From Physcia stellaris (Eukaryota > Ascomycota > Lecanoromycetes > Caliciales > Physciaceae): 64,000 bases of DNA. Of this stretch, positions 1 through 10,370 are shown piece by piece. Below the pieces are notes generated by a model. The model ran no database searches. It was not told the DNA's origin and was given only the letters and a program-made list of their open reading frames with translations. Where the stretch lies: positions 620,001-684,000 of the forward strand of contig JABSSW010000007.1 of the NCBI GenBank assembly GCA_018902385.1, written 5' to 3'. The position numbers were made by a program, and so were the translations under genes. Every line of letters starts with the position of its first letter. Positions within the stretch are counted from its first letter, which is position 1.

Positions 1-1360
1 AGATCCTTCACAACTTGTCCCTACGCGGGCTTACTCGAGAGCATTTTCTTTTTGTAAGCCTCATCAAAGTGGCTCATTGATCAATCAACCGGTGCTCCCA
101 ATCGTCGTTGACTAGCGTCTAGCTTGCAGCCTATGATAGAGTGAGCGTTACTGGACATTGATGACTCCTGTTCTGCTCGCTTAATGCTATCGGTGTCGCT
201 CTTCATCCAGTTCTCCCTTTGTTGTTCCCGGTGTCGGACTTGGAAAATGGCAGCGGTTGTCTGACTCGGCAAACGGTCTCGTCTCACTTTTGTTCGCATG
301 AATGGCTCGTGGGAGGCTTGATCCTATGATATGGTACTGCCAATAACGTCCGAGGTCCTGTGTTGTCCTTTGTTGTCCATGAGCAAGTGTTCAGCAAGGC
401 TTGAAATTACGATTCAGCTAAGGCGCTAATGCAGGTTTATCTCTAGCTCCAGCCCGCTGAGATCCGCTGTAGAGATTTTCTGCTTAAGTAATCAGGTACG
501 GCTCTCGTTTCCTGGCTTCTGACCAAGTCGGTGCTTTATTTGCTACTCAAGAGCAGACTTCCTTACATGAGCTTCTTTACAAGGGCAGATAAATGCCAAG
601 ACTCTATCTAAGGTCATCTGGGCAGCTGGAAGTTTCCCATAGGGTGGCAGCACCATTTGGAATTACATTTAGTCTTCTCACGCCGCAACGCCACAGTTGG
701 GTGGATGATGGTCCACTCATCAGCCAGCTACAGACGGGACTGAACTATACTAGTGACCTCCCGTTTCCAATTTTTCCATTCCTCAATGTCGAAGTGGTTT
801 CATCAGCTCTCATATTCTGTGGTTCTTATCAAGCCAGGAGTTTGGAGCACTGGCATGTTGGCCTGTATTTGCTCGGTGCGGTTAATTCCAGTGATTAAGG
901 CACTTCATAGCTTCCAGGTATTCCTGCTACAAAGTGCCCGAATATCGGTACGAATCGTAAAGCATTGATTGAGCCTTCTTCAAATCAGTGGATTACTTTG
1001 AAGCTTTGAGAAGATGACGCACGACTCCCACAAGATAGTGTAAGCTGAATTTTCTCATTCGCCTTTACTTGAAGCATATAGGGCTTTCAATAACTTGGAC
1101 ACATGTAAGAATTTATGAACTTTTCGTTTACAGCTTCGTCTACACTCTATTCTGGTTTGGAACAGATCCACAGCCAAAAAGTCGCTGTCGGAGACAGGGA
1201 AAACCTTCGCTCAAGATCTTCAAGATAGCATAAATTCGTAAGCTTCATTTCTATCTTCTGAAAATCTATCTGTAAACCAGTTCGCAATCTAAATTTGCCA
1301 GTATCATCAATCGTTAATCGTCAGTATTAAGCATTACACATTAAAAATAGATGCTGAAGT
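1..1360. other. no supported gene
   Basis: Only short open frames without recognisable protein character are present on either strand. The last ~130 bases (about 1228-1360) are homologous to the sequences just downstream of the two neighbouring paralogues (around 4750-4865 and 7320-7410), including a shared run beginning aagcttcatttctat. They are therefore the 3' flank of the first tandem gene, not unique DNA. Confidence 0.5.
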
Positions 1361-1415
1361 TCAGCCGTAGAATCGAACCACTGGAAAACCGTACCAAGAC
1401 TCTTCGTAGTTAGTA

Positions 1416-3110
1416 TCAATGCTTGGTCTTTTTGGAACCTCGCTGCTTATCCTGATTGTCCCGCCTCCCCCTCTCCTCCGTCCTTCCACCCTCCTCCGTC
1501 CTTCCCTTCTCCTTCGTTCTTGAGGAAGAATGCTTCGATGCTTCACCCTGTCTATCCTTCCTTTGATCTGTCGATTTATCTCGAAGGTCCCTTGGTGGGC
1601 CTCGAGAAGCAGAGGCACTGGATCCGGAGGTAGAAGTATCCCTGGGTGTCGAGGTTCTATCGTGCTTGTGGCCTGCAAAGCGTTCTATAGAAGTGTCTGC
1701 ACGGACAAGGAAGCCCCTTTCATCGAGTCGGGGCAACGGTAATCCTATATCTTCTTCAGGGATCGGCCACTGACGAAGTTCCGCGCTGGATTCTCCAGAG
1801 GGGACTTTGCTTCTTGGAAGACCGGTAAGTTTATCTCTGGGCTCGCTATGTCCCGCTATACGACTGCGTCTCAACTCCCTGGCTTCCTCGACGCTCACAT
1901 ACTCCCTGTGGTACCACCGTATCACGTTGTCCGGCGAGTCTGACGCATATTCAGTGCCGTCTTGCCACATATAACCATACTTGTCCTCGTGGAATTTTGT
2001 TGGGATTGCCCAGACAGGAAGTCCAGTTTTTGGATTCTTGTTAGTGTCTTCCTTGTAATAATCAGATTCCATATACTCTTTTACGGCCTCTATACTGAAA
2101 TTATATTGGCTGATTCCCTCGTTCGGCCCAAGTACTGGAGATCGTACAGCCGGGGCTGTCTGGGGCGCGGACACTGGTAAAATTCGCTTGAGTTCGGGCG
2201 TTTTGTACGGAAAACTCTTCGACCCAGCATCAAAATTCATGGCATACTGAGTCCATGCAGGGTCATTGTACAAAATGGAGGTCCAATGAGTCTTCTCCAC
2301 AAGTGTTTGATCGCGAATTTGACTTTTATCGTAAATATAACGAGCTATCTGACCAATAATAGAAGGCCTTAGACTTGATGGCGATTTAGCTTCCAACACA
2401 TGAAAAGCATCACTAACGGTGTTCGGCGCCCACTTGAGATGAAGAATCGTGGAGATGATAAATTTCTGTCCGTAAATACTAACTTTCCGTGGCCGGCTGG
2501 CTCTGTCATATTTTATCAAATAGGATGGGAGTTGTGGGTCCAGCTTGATCCTAGCATAATGATGATCTTCAGGTTCGGGGATATTTTCGACCCAGAAACC
2601 CAGGCCTGGAGCTGATTGGGCAATGGCGCTTTCGAAAGCCGTTGCATTGTCTGTTCCAGTGGGGATTTGTGCTAATTGTGGTTGCGTAATGTGAGTAATC
2701 ATTTGAGCAATACGAGGATCGATTTTCTGTTTCCATTCAGGATCGTACTTTAACATGTTTTTCCAGTAGGTCGAGTTCTTGCCCCCTGGAGAAGCTGGAC
2801 GGGCAGCTTCATCTTGAATGTAACGAGCTACCTCTTCAATCAAAGTATTCGATGCTTGAAACCCAGTGGAACCTGGTGATATTTCTTTCTGTATTGAGAT
2901 AATAGTAGGGAGGAGTTTCGTTGCACCCCATTCAAGGGGGTTGTGAATCATTGTGCAGACTATGAGTTTTTGTACATCCGGTATGAAATGTGCACGATTG
3001 GGCTGCCGGTAAAACTCTATTGTATAGGTAACTTCTCCAGAAGAATGTGTCCAAGGAACCTTCGTGAGATGACGATATATTTCGGCTCCGGTGATAACCT
3101 TTTTCGGCAT
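1416..3110 (-). CDS. tandem-family hypothetical protein, copy 1 (two modules)
   Basis: A 564-aa protein read as one exon. I do not recognise the family. It contains two copies of a roughly 100-residue module (about residues 28-131 and 196-294). Each module has the pattern QK(L/F)I..T..H, then an A-R-Y-I-x-D helix, then YW/HW..IL..D..W. Between them lies a linker with TGTDNATAFESA that is nearly identical to the linker before the third module of copy 3. Near the C-terminus is a block with W-x-IP-E-ED-x-G-LPLP-x-LD, shared by all three copies. The protein ends in a Ser/Arg/Lys-rich tail resembling a nuclear localisation or nucleic-acid-binding tail. A TATA-like box lies 155 bp upstream of the ATG, at the same place as in the paralogues. 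Function unknown; a nuclear role is only a guess from the basic tail. Confidence 0.75.
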   Translation of the reverse strand: MPKKVITGAEIYRHLTKVPWTHSSGEVTYTIEFYRQPNRAHFIPDVQKLIVCTMIHNPLEWGATKLLPTIISIQKEISPGSTGFQASNTLIEEVARYIQDEAARPASPGGKNSTYWKNMLKYDPEWKQKIDPRIAQMITHITQPQLAQIPTGTDNATAFESAIAQSAPGLGFWVENIPEPEDHHYARIKLDPQLPSYLIKYDRASRPRKVSIYGQKFIISTILHLKWAPNTVSDAFHVLEAKSPSSLRPSIIGQIARYIYDKSQIRDQTLVEKTHWTSILYNDPAWTQYAMNFDAGSKSFPYKTPELKRILPVSAPQTAPAVRSPVLGPNEGISQYNFSIEAVKEYMESDYYKEDTNKNPKTGLPVWAIPTKFHEDKYGYMWQDGTEYASDSPDNVIRWYHREYVSVEEARELRRSRIAGHSEPRDKLTGLPRSKVPSGESSAELRQWPIPEEDIGLPLPRLDERGFLVRADTSIERFAGHKHDRTSTPRDTSTSGSSASASRGPPRDLRDKSTDQRKDRQGEASKHSSSRTKEKGRTEEGGRTEERGRRDNQDKQRGSKKTKH

Positions 3111-3264
3111 GATAGCGAGTGGCGATTGATTGCCGGAATAGGCTGCACACAGGAGATTCGAAGAATGGAAAGTTGGTGGTTAAATTGATAGTCTTGATAT
3201 GTTGGTAATTTCTGATGTTTGGTTTATCTGAAAAAGAGCAGAAGAAGAGCGGAGCAGCAGCAGA

Positions 3265-3272
3265 TATTTATA
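3265..3272 (-). promoter_or_regulatory. TATA-like box of copy 1
   Basis: TATAAATA on the minus strand, about 155 bp before the ATG. The same octamer, with a shared downstream run related to CTGCTGTTGCTCGCTCTTC, stands before copies 2 and 3. Conservation across three tandem units supports a real core promoter. Confidence 0.55.
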
Positions 3273-3299
3273 CACATCCAGCCGGCCGCAGCACACACC

Positions 3300-3510
3300 C
3301 TTGAGACTTCGTGATGGCCGTGCAGATATCCGGAAACATTGTGATGGTGTCTGAGCCAACGGCAATCGACTCTTGAACGCAGACATGAATCGCAAAAGAT
3401 GAAGAAATTGCTCAAAACATAGAGAAATCACTCAATCATTGGGTACGCGCGTCCACTGGTAGAGATATTGAATGAGACAAGACATGTTTCGACCCCCTGG
3501 AGGGGTGATA
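3300..3510 (-). repeat. conserved upstream tract of tandem unit 1
   Basis: Upstream DNA homologous to the tracts before copies 2 (about 6660-6945) and 3 (about 10085-10280). Landmarks are an aaac(a/g)ttgtga core (3336), a segment with ..gcagacatgaa.. near 3380, and gacatgtttcgaccccctgg at 3481-3500. The duplication unit therefore includes promoter DNA. The rest of the interval to copy 2 (about 3511-4600) shows no gene that I can support. Confidence 0.5.
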
Positions 3511-4838
3511 GAGATATCAGACGCTCCTACTTGTGAACTAGTTTAGAAAATTGGCCATCACTGTTACTGCACTACTAGAGTTTCAGGATGACCAACCTTC
3601 ACGCACTGTCACGTATAGATTTACTATGACTATCCTAGTTATATTGTCAATGAACATCTTTTTATGATGTTATGCCTTCTGTTAGCCTCTATTTCTCATC
3701 CTCCCCGTTCTGTACCTCTACCGCCTTCCTTTTCTCCAGGATCTGGCCATAGCGGCGTTGACTGCTGTTTCTGTAGAAATTTCTGCCTTGAACTATGCAT
3801 TACAGCGTTTCAAGACTTCTGAGTAGGAACGGTATTCAGATCTAACAGGTTTCATTTTATTCATTTTGCGTGTGCGTTTCACGATGATGCTACCTTAAAT
3901 GATTGGAGCTTTAGGTGATGTACTTAGTAATGCCAACCGAATCAAACGATTGCTCCAAACCCGAGCCCATCTTTGCGTTGCGGTGAAGAACAACACGTTT
4001 GGTAGATACTAGGTCATGAAGGTTTCTGAGTGATGTTGCCTGTTTCCGACGGTTTCAAGGATCGTTTGAGTGACAAAACCTCAACATCATCGACACAATC
4101 ACAAATTCAAGCCTATTCATCAATCGCCTGATGATGTTGGGGATCAATAACGAAGAAACCACGTAAGTATTACCCCTTTGCTCGTCTAGTGAAGAGTCCA
4201 GCCGAAATTTGGTTATATAATGCCCTAACCCTACCCAAAATATAACCAGATTTAGCAGGACTGTTCACCTGACGAACAAAGAATCCTAATGGTCACCATC
4301 GTCGAATGAATGTACTAGCGAGATTGTGAAACTCTTGTTAACGTAAGAGCTCTCCATTCGGGTTCTTGGTATTTGATTGTCGCCGTCGCCGCTTTCTGGA
4401 TTCTGGGCTCAGGGAACGATGCGATTAATAGCACATGAGATCACATATCCCGCGAAAATTGCTGAGAGTTTAGTCGTCTTCTAGTGATAGTTGGAGAGTT
4501 TCCCAAAAAGATCTAATGTCAATCAAAATTTATACCTTGGATTGACAGCATTGAGCGAAAAAGGAGTGTGGGTAGTAAATCGGGATATGGATCCATCAAT
4601 TGCCTTATCACTAATAGTGCGCATGATTATTGAGAGCGTTGTCAGACAATACTTGTCTGATTTCATGTGGATACGTAATACCTACCCTGCAAACTCTTTG
4701 AAAGTAAAGTCGGAGAGCATAATGCACGGTATCGAATTGCAGATCATAGCATAAACACGCAAGCTTCATTTCTATGTCATAAAAGTCTATCTGTAAAATC
4801 AATCTGTAAAGCAAAATGCCAGCATCAGTCGTCAATCA

Positions 4839-6494
4839 TCAAGGATAATACATTACACATTGAACATTGATTCTCGGCCATAGGATCGATTCATCGAGAT
4901 ATCGCTCCATGCATCCTCGCAATCGTCTATGCTTACGCCTCTGTCTGTCTGGCTGCTTCCCTTCCGCCTTTGTCAACTCCCTCCCGGACGAAGATTGGCT
5001 CCTGGGATCTACCTTTGACGAAGAACGGCTCGACTGTCCCTTTTGTCCCCCTTGTTGACGCCCCCTTTGCTTTGTCCCCCCATTACCTCTTGAGCTTGTA
5101 GATTCTGGGGTACCAGACGATGATTCTCTAGCGCGCTTATGGCTTTCTGCAGCGGGTGGAAGTTCATCCGCTATAAGGAAGCCGTCCGTTGCAATCGCGG
5201 GCAATTGTTTCCCTACATCGCCGCTAGGAATTGGCCACCAGGCTTTGTCTCCCATTGAGTCCGAGGATAGTCCAGACTCGACCACTTCATAAGGAAGAAA
5301 ATTTGCAGGATTCATCGAGAGGTCAGAGCTGTGCTTCTCTTTCCATTGTTTGGCATACTCTGCACTGAAATAAGTTCTGTGATTTGCTTTTATTGTCCCG
5401 GCTGATGGGGGTTGATGGATCCGCCCGTCGGGATTTCGTAGGACCGGTCTGCCAATTTGATTATCATAGCGCGGCGCTTCTTGAAAACGTGGGGGATCTA
5501 TGATAGGTGGCCTGCGGCTTGTAAAACCCCGATGAGCATCCCATAATTCGCCATAATCTAACCAGCGGTAATCGTACTCCATTATGTGAAACCAATATTC
5601 TCTCTCCTCGAGGGTATACGTGTTTGCAGGGTCCACATGTTTTAGGACTTGTATCACGATGTAACGAAGTATCTCCAAACTTCCGGTCATTGAGAGATGC
5701 GATCTTTCAAAATCATCAGGGAAGAATTCACGAGCAGGATCAATGGCTCTTTTTTCAGTCCAAATAGAGGGGTGGTAGAAGACTGTGCAAATTAAGAATT
5801 TTTGAACCTCTGGTCTTACTTTCATTCTTCGGCGTAGTGATATTATTGATATATCATAGAAAGTGTATCCGGAAGAGTCTTTTCTGGCTGAGATTCCGTA
5901 CTTGGCTTCTAACTCGTCTGTAGATTTCAATCCAGGTCGATCACGGAGGCCTTCGACGGCTTTTGTCCAATCAAGTCCCTGTGGGCGATTGGGATTGTAA
6001 TCAGGTATCCCACAGTAGAAATGGTCTAGTCCTGTTTTAACGAGAATTGGCATACCAGCTAGAGATGCCTTCGTGTAGTCTCGATCTCTCATGACCCAAT
6101 CACACCATTGGTCGTCACGTCTTGTGATGGCTTCCCAATAGAATATTTCCGGTTCATTTCCACTTTGATGGGATTTTTGAGCTGAATCATAGATATAATC
6201 AGATATCTCTTCCATATGTTCCGCGCTAGGTAATAGTGGTTCTCCGGCATAATCCAGGATCCCCTTGATAGCACGAGCGACGTGTGCCTTATTACAATCG
6301 GTGTAGTTGAGGGCACAGAATATGAACTTTTGTACCCTCTCCTCCAAAATCCTGGGGGGAGTCTGGATTTTCCGGATAGCACGTCCTGATGATCGTCTAT
6401 AGTAAGACCATGATATTGGGCAGGTGACGCCAATGCCTACGGCAGAGACTTTGCTCGAATGGGCGATTGTGACTCCCAAACGTGGTTCGGCCAT
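4839..6494 (-). CDS. tandem-family hypothetical protein, copy 2 (two modules)
   Basis: A 551-aa single-exon protein, paralogous to its two neighbours but the most diverged. Modules lie at about residues 25-136 (VQKFIFC..., ISDYIYD, YWEAI..DDQW) and 209-320 (VQKFLICTVFYHP, LRYIV, YWFHIMEYDYRW). The C-terminal block is present as WWPIPSGDVGKQLPAIATDG, followed by KRARESSS and a Gln/Arg/Ser-rich basic tail. The final ~28 codons correspond to sequence that is 3' untranslated in copy 3. The stop that ends copies 1 and 3 after the basic tail is thus missing here and translation runs on into old UTR. The ATG follows a conserved TATA box at 136 bp. Function unknown. Confidence 0.72.
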   Translation of the reverse strand: MAEPRLGVTIAHSSKVSAVGIGVTCPISWSYYRRSSGRAIRKIQTPPRILEERVQKFIFCALNYTDCNKAHVARAIKGILDYAGEPLLPSAEHMEEISDYIYDSAQKSHQSGNEPEIFYWEAITRRDDQWCDWVMRDRDYTKASLAGMPILVKTGLDHFYCGIPDYNPNRPQGLDWTKAVEGLRDRPGLKSTDELEAKYGISARKDSSGYTFYDISIISLRRRMKVRPEVQKFLICTVFYHPSIWTEKRAIDPAREFFPDDFERSHLSMTGSLEILRYIVIQVLKHVDPANTYTLEEREYWFHIMEYDYRWLDYGELWDAHRGFTSRRPPIIDPPRFQEAPRYDNQIGRPVLRNPDGRIHQPPSAGTIKANHRTYFSAEYAKQWKEKHSSDLSMNPANFLPYEVVESGLSSDSMGDKAWWPIPSGDVGKQLPAIATDGFLIADELPPAAESHKRARESSSGTPESTSSRGNGGTKQRGRQQGGQKGQSSRSSSKVDPRSQSSSGRELTKAEGKQPDRQRRKHRRLRGCMERYLDESILWPRINVQCVMYYP

Positions 6495-6629
6495 CTCTGG
6501 AGCACGCTGGTAAGTAATAATTAGAGGTAGGCTGTCAAAATAGTTGATTGAAATGATAGTTGTAATATTTTGATAATTTCTGTTCTGATATATGAAAAAT
6601 AGAACAGAAAAAGAGCGAGCAACAGCAGT

Positions 6630-6637
6630 TATTTATA
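6630..6637 (-). promoter_or_regulatory. TATA-like box of copy 2
   Basis: TATAAATA on the minus strand, 136 bp before the ATG, within the same flanking context as in copies 1 and 3. Confidence 0.55.
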
Positions 6638-6679
6638 CATGAAAATTTGATCGCAATAAGAAATTGAGATTTTGTGATC

Positions 6680-6835
6680 ATCATATTCATTTTCAGAAAC
6701 GTTGTGACGATCAGGTGGATGGCTCCCCAACAGCGCATCACGGGTATATCTTTTGGTGATCCTTGTGTCTACCTCCAAAGACGTTGTGACGGCCAGGTAG
6801 ATGGCTCCCCGACAGCGATTGACAGTTCAACGTAG
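6680..6835. repeat. 82-bp tandem duplication upstream of copy 2
   Basis: Two adjacent copies share acgttgtgacg, then a ca-ggt-gatggctccc run. The core acgttgtgac begins at 6699 and again at 6781, a period of 82. The same core occurs once before copy 3 (10115) and, changed, before copy 1 (3336). It may be a promoter element or simply a tandem duplication. Confidence 0.65.
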
Positions 6836-7029
6836 ACATGAATTTCTGATGGTGGGAACTTCGCCTGCTTGTTCAGCATTTGGCTGTACTAGGAAATTAA
6901 TGAATTGGACTTGACATGCTCTGATCCCTGGGAGGCTTTCAGATGTGTGAAATCTGTCTCAAAGATCCAGAATTCTCTATTAGCGAGTCAATATATTGTG
7001 GTCTGATTCGCCTGAGACTAGGTGACTCG

Positions 7030-7315
7030 ATTGTGCGCGTGCTTCTGCATCAATATCTCTAGCACTGTGTATGTCATCAGTCACATATGGAACAATATGT
7101 CTGATATCACACAGATAGCACTCATCGTAGTAAAGTACGCTTATGTGAAGACTTGCTGGATGATACATCAGTGGTTTGATCAGTAATATTGCGCATGAAT
7201 ATTGAAACGTTGTGACAATAATTGTCTGATTTCATATAGATAGTATCTACTGTGATGAATCTAGCAGAATGTGAAAGCCGACTTGAAAGTGTACAGTATC
7301 GGATTGCACAACATA
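7030..7315. repeat. two diverged ~150-bp repeats upstream of copy 2
   Basis: One unit begins attgtgcgcgtgcttctgca at 7030 and a more diverged one begins with attgcgcatg near 7187. Both are related to the two units at 10371-10660 upstream of copy 3. A single related segment lies at about 4612-4760, just downstream of copy 2's stop (between copy 2 and the upstream region of copy 1). Confidence 0.5.
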
Positions 7316-7463
7316 GCTAGATAAATTCGCAAGCTTCATTTCTATGTCGTAAAACTCTATCTACAAATCAACATGCACAATAATAATACATTACACATTG
7401 AACATTAATGCCCGGCCATAGGATCGAACCATCGAGGTATCGCACCACCCATTCTCGCAATCA

Positions 7464-9863
7464 TTAATGCCTGCGCCTCTGTTTCTCTGGCCGCTTCGTG
7501 TGCTCCCTCCTCGGCTCCTCCCTCCTTGAAGAATGGCCCGATGAACCCTGGGCTCTATGGCTACTACCGCTTCTCACGTCGCCTTGATTAGGCCTCGGGT
7601 CCGGAGATGCAGAGGCACCTCGTTCGGGAGACTGAGACAAGGACGCTGAGTCTCTAGCGCGCTTGTTACTTATGACGAAGGGGTCGTCGAATTTCATATC
7701 GAGGAGGCCATCTTTATCGAGAACGGGCATCGGTAGCCCGATATGTTCTTTAGGGATATCCCACTGATGAACAGGGTTTCTCGAATCCATTTTGAATCCA
7801 GATTCGACGAATTCTTCAGGTAGAACTTTGTAGTGTTTCCTTAAGGCGCTAGCGTACTCCACAGTAACATAAAGTTTGTGGTTGTTTTGTATTCGTGGCG
7901 GAGATGGGGGACCTGTTTGACGGTGAGAGAGGGGGTTCGGCGGTCCCACACTCCGATTGCTAGTAGCGGTGAGGGGGTTCGGCGGTCCCAGACTCAGATT
8001 GCTAGCAGCGGTTGTCGTTGCAGTCATAAGTGTGTTTCGGCCGCCGGATTCATCAAGGCCGCGGTGTGTTCGTGATTCTAGTCTGTGTGTCTGGGTCTGA
8101 GAGGCTGGGTTGTAAGTGTTAAACGAAGTGTTTGCTACGGAACTGGAGCTGGATGCGACTGGTTCAGGTGCGGGGATCGGTAGCTTTCGCTCGATTTCGG
8201 GTTTTTCGTTGGGGAATCGCTGAAATTGTTCAAAATGCGAGACATAACGTGTCCATGCGGGATCATTGAACATAATGCTGGTCCAGTGAATTTTCTCCTT
8301 GTACGCTTTGTGATGGTCTAGACTTTGATCGTAGATGTATAGAGCTATCTGATTTATGAGACGACCAGTCCAAATTCTGCTTCTGCTTCCTCTTCTCTCC
8401 ATCTCCTGAAGAGCTTCAGCGACATCTAGCGGTTTCCACTTGAGATGGAGGATTGTGGAAATTATCAATTTTTGTCCATATTCATCAAGACGATGTGGTC
8501 GTCGTTCTCCTATTAAATAGGTTATCGTATAAGTATCGTGTTCAGGTTCTGCATTGATCCTGTGATACTGTGCATCATCACGTGCGGCTAAGAGTGTGAC
8601 GTGAAAACCTATGCCTGGGCGTGATAGGATGCGGGCACTCTCGAAAGCCGTTATCGTGTCTGTCCCAGTCGGTAATGTTCGTGCTGCATGCGTTGGCGGT
8701 GGTGCTCGTGCTGCTTGCGGTGGCGGTAGTGCTCGTGCTGCTTGCGGTGGCGGTGGTGCTCGTGCTGCTTGTGGTGGTGGCATTGAAGTCAAATGGCTGA
8801 CTAGATTGCCGAATTCATCACAGTCGTATTGTTCTGGTGGCGGTTGATATCTCGGGTCGGCATAAGGGTTGTATATGTGACCAGGGGTTTGTTGACTTGT
8901 TGAATGACGTTGTAACGTGGGTATCTGAGTCTGAGAGAGTGGGTCATGAATGTTTTCGCGGGGGTTTGCTACGGCAGGAGCTAGAGAAGGCTTTGCATTC
9001 AGGAAACGCTTTGTGGCTCTATTGAAGCTTTTGGCATAATCTGACCATGCTTGCTCATTGCATAGAATGATTTTCCAGTGGTCATGCTCCGGCCCTGTTT
9101 GTTGGGTGCGACTTCTGTCCAGAATGTAACGAGCAAATTGACCACAAACAAGAGCAGTCAAGTATCTATTTTTGATGCCTGTCGTTGTCTCAAGAGGCTC
9201 AACGACATCCTTCAAAGGTGACTGCATGTGGAAAACCATGCACATTAGTAGTTTCTGTCCATGCGGTCCCAGATCCAATTCTCGGTCGGTCAAGAATAAC
9301 TCGTAAGTCGACGCTTTCGGTCTAATAGAGATTCTCCCTTCATACTTCGGATCAATTTTGGGAACGTGCTTTTGCAACAAAGATTGTATAGAGGCACTAG
9401 GATAAGACATGTGGGGGGGAAAACAAATTGGTGGTCGTGGACGCCCAAATGTCTTCGTGTAGTTGTCGAAAGCATCGACGAATGTTTTCCATTCCTGATC
9501 TTCGGATAGAATGGTGTTCCAGTAAGCGGTTTCGGGATCCTGAGGGTCTTGACGGGCTTGTAACTTGATGTATTCAGCTACCCCACGAACGACAGGAGCT
9601 GTCATGAATTGGCCATTGTTATATAGTGTTTGCTGTAATGGAATGGCAAGCGGTAAGACGTCGCTCGCGCGCCAGCTCTTGTGGAGATACGTGGTGGCTA
9701 TAAGCTTTTGTACACTTGCCCCGACAAACACATCTCGGCCACTCCTGCGAAATTCTATCTTACAGCTAATGGTTGTAGGAGATTCTAGAACCGGGAAGTG
9801 GTTGAGATCTACCTCAATCTCTCTCTCCTCTTCAGGTCGCCCACTCCGTCGATGAGCGGACAT
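7464..9863 (-). CDS. tandem-family hypothetical protein, copy 3 (three modules)
   Basis: A 799-aa protein starting at the ATG of MSAHRRSGRPEEEREIEV. The same frame stays open upstream to a TTG at 10193, but that stretch contains the TATA box conserved in all three copies, so I exclude it. Three modules lie at about residues 32-136, 185-284 and 444-546, each with (G/V)QKLI, a YI.DQS-type helix and W..I(L/M)..D..W. A low-complexity linker of PPPQAARA repeats (about 361-396) precedes the third module. The conserved C-terminal block (WDIPKEHIGLPMPVLDKDG) and a Ser/Arg-rich basic tail follow. This is the longest copy: its third module and preceding linker match module 2 of copy 1, so copy 1 could be a shortened version. 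Function unknown. Confidence 0.75.
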   Translation of the reverse strand: MSAHRRSGRPEEEREIEVDLNHFPVLESPTTISCKIEFRRSGRDVFVGASVQKLIATTYLHKSWRASDVLPLAIPLQQTLYNNGQFMTAPVVRGVAEYIKLQARQDPQDPETAYWNTILSEDQEWKTFVDAFDNYTKTFGRPRPPICFPPHMSYPSASIQSLLQKHVPKIDPKYEGRISIRPKASTYELFLTDRELDLGPHGQKLLMCMVFHMQSPLKDVVEPLETTTGIKNRYLTALVCGQFARYILDRSRTQQTGPEHDHWKIILCNEQAWSDYAKSFNRATKRFLNAKPSLAPAVANPRENIHDPLSQTQIPTLQRHSTSQQTPGHIYNPYADPRYQPPPEQYDCDEFGNLVSHLTSMPPPQAARAPPPPQAARALPPPQAARAPPPTHAARTLPTGTDTITAFESARILSRPGIGFHVTLLAARDDAQYHRINAEPEHDTYTITYLIGERRPHRLDEYGQKLIISTILHLKWKPLDVAEALQEMERRGSRSRIWTGRLINQIALYIYDQSLDHHKAYKEKIHWTSIMFNDPAWTRYVSHFEQFQRFPNEKPEIERKLPIPAPEPVASSSSSVANTSFNTYNPASQTQTHRLESRTHRGLDESGGRNTLMTATTTAASNLSLGPPNPLTATSNRSVGPPNPLSHRQTGPPSPPRIQNNHKLYVTVEYASALRKHYKVLPEEFVESGFKMDSRNPVHQWDIPKEHIGLPMPVLDKDGLLDMKFDDPFVISNKRARDSASLSQSPERGASASPDPRPNQGDVRSGSSHRAQGSSGHSSRREEPRREHTKRPEKQRRRH

Positions 9864-10045
9864 GATACTGAAAGACCACTTGACTTCGCAATCAAAGGCG
9901 GCAGATCGGTTTCCGAAGCAGGCTATTAAGTAGTAAGTAATGATGGAATGACAAAATGGTTGATTGAATGGTAGTTGTAATACTTTGGTAATCTTTGTTC
10001 TGGTTTTCTGGGGACAAGAACAGGAGAAGAGCGAGCAATAGCAGA

Positions 10046-10053
10046 TATTTATA
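10046..10053 (-). promoter_or_regulatory. TATA-like box of copy 3
   Basis: TATAAATA on the minus strand, 183 bp before the chosen ATG and flanked by sequence shared with copies 1 and 2. Its position decides the start codon of copy 3. Confidence 0.55.
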
Positions 10054-10104
10054 TACAACGAATTGGCCGCATCACGGAAAAGCCATTTGGTGATCATCCT
10101 ATCC

Positions 10105-10160
10105 ACCTCCAGAAACGTTGTGACGGCTGGGTGGATGGCTCTCGAGTAGAGGAATTGACT
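10105..10160. promoter_or_regulatory. single copy of the shared acgttgtgac element before copy 3
   Basis: Contains agaaacgttgtgacggc and then gggtggatggctc, matching both halves of the 82-bp duplication before copy 2. It sits about 60 bp upstream of the TATA box. It is a candidate activator site by conservation only. Confidence 0.4.
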
Positions 10161-10370
10161 GTTCAATGTAGACATGAACGCTTGGTGGTGCAAATTTCAC
10201 ATGCCCGTTAAGCATTTGGATCGACGGTAGACTGATGAACAGGACTTGACATGTTTTGATCCGAGAAGCCGCCAGGTATGTGGCTGGCGAAGTTTGCCTT
10301 AAAGAATAAGGATTCTTCTCCGAGCGAGCAGATGAGTTTTAGTCCAAATCGCCTAGTACTTGATATCTCA

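Noticed and set aside
593-898. 101-codon plus-strand frame
   Set aside because: No protein-like composition, no conserved motif, no supporting promoter or splice context.
1360-1390. tRNA T-loop-like string (GGTTCGATTC) after the tandem genes
   Set aside because: It recurs as part of the duplicated 3' flank and has no acceptor, D or anticodon arms around it.
9864-10193. 110-residue N-terminal extension of tandem copy 3
   Set aside because: It starts at TTG, covers the TATA box and upstream tract conserved in all three units, and has no counterpart in copies 1 and 2.
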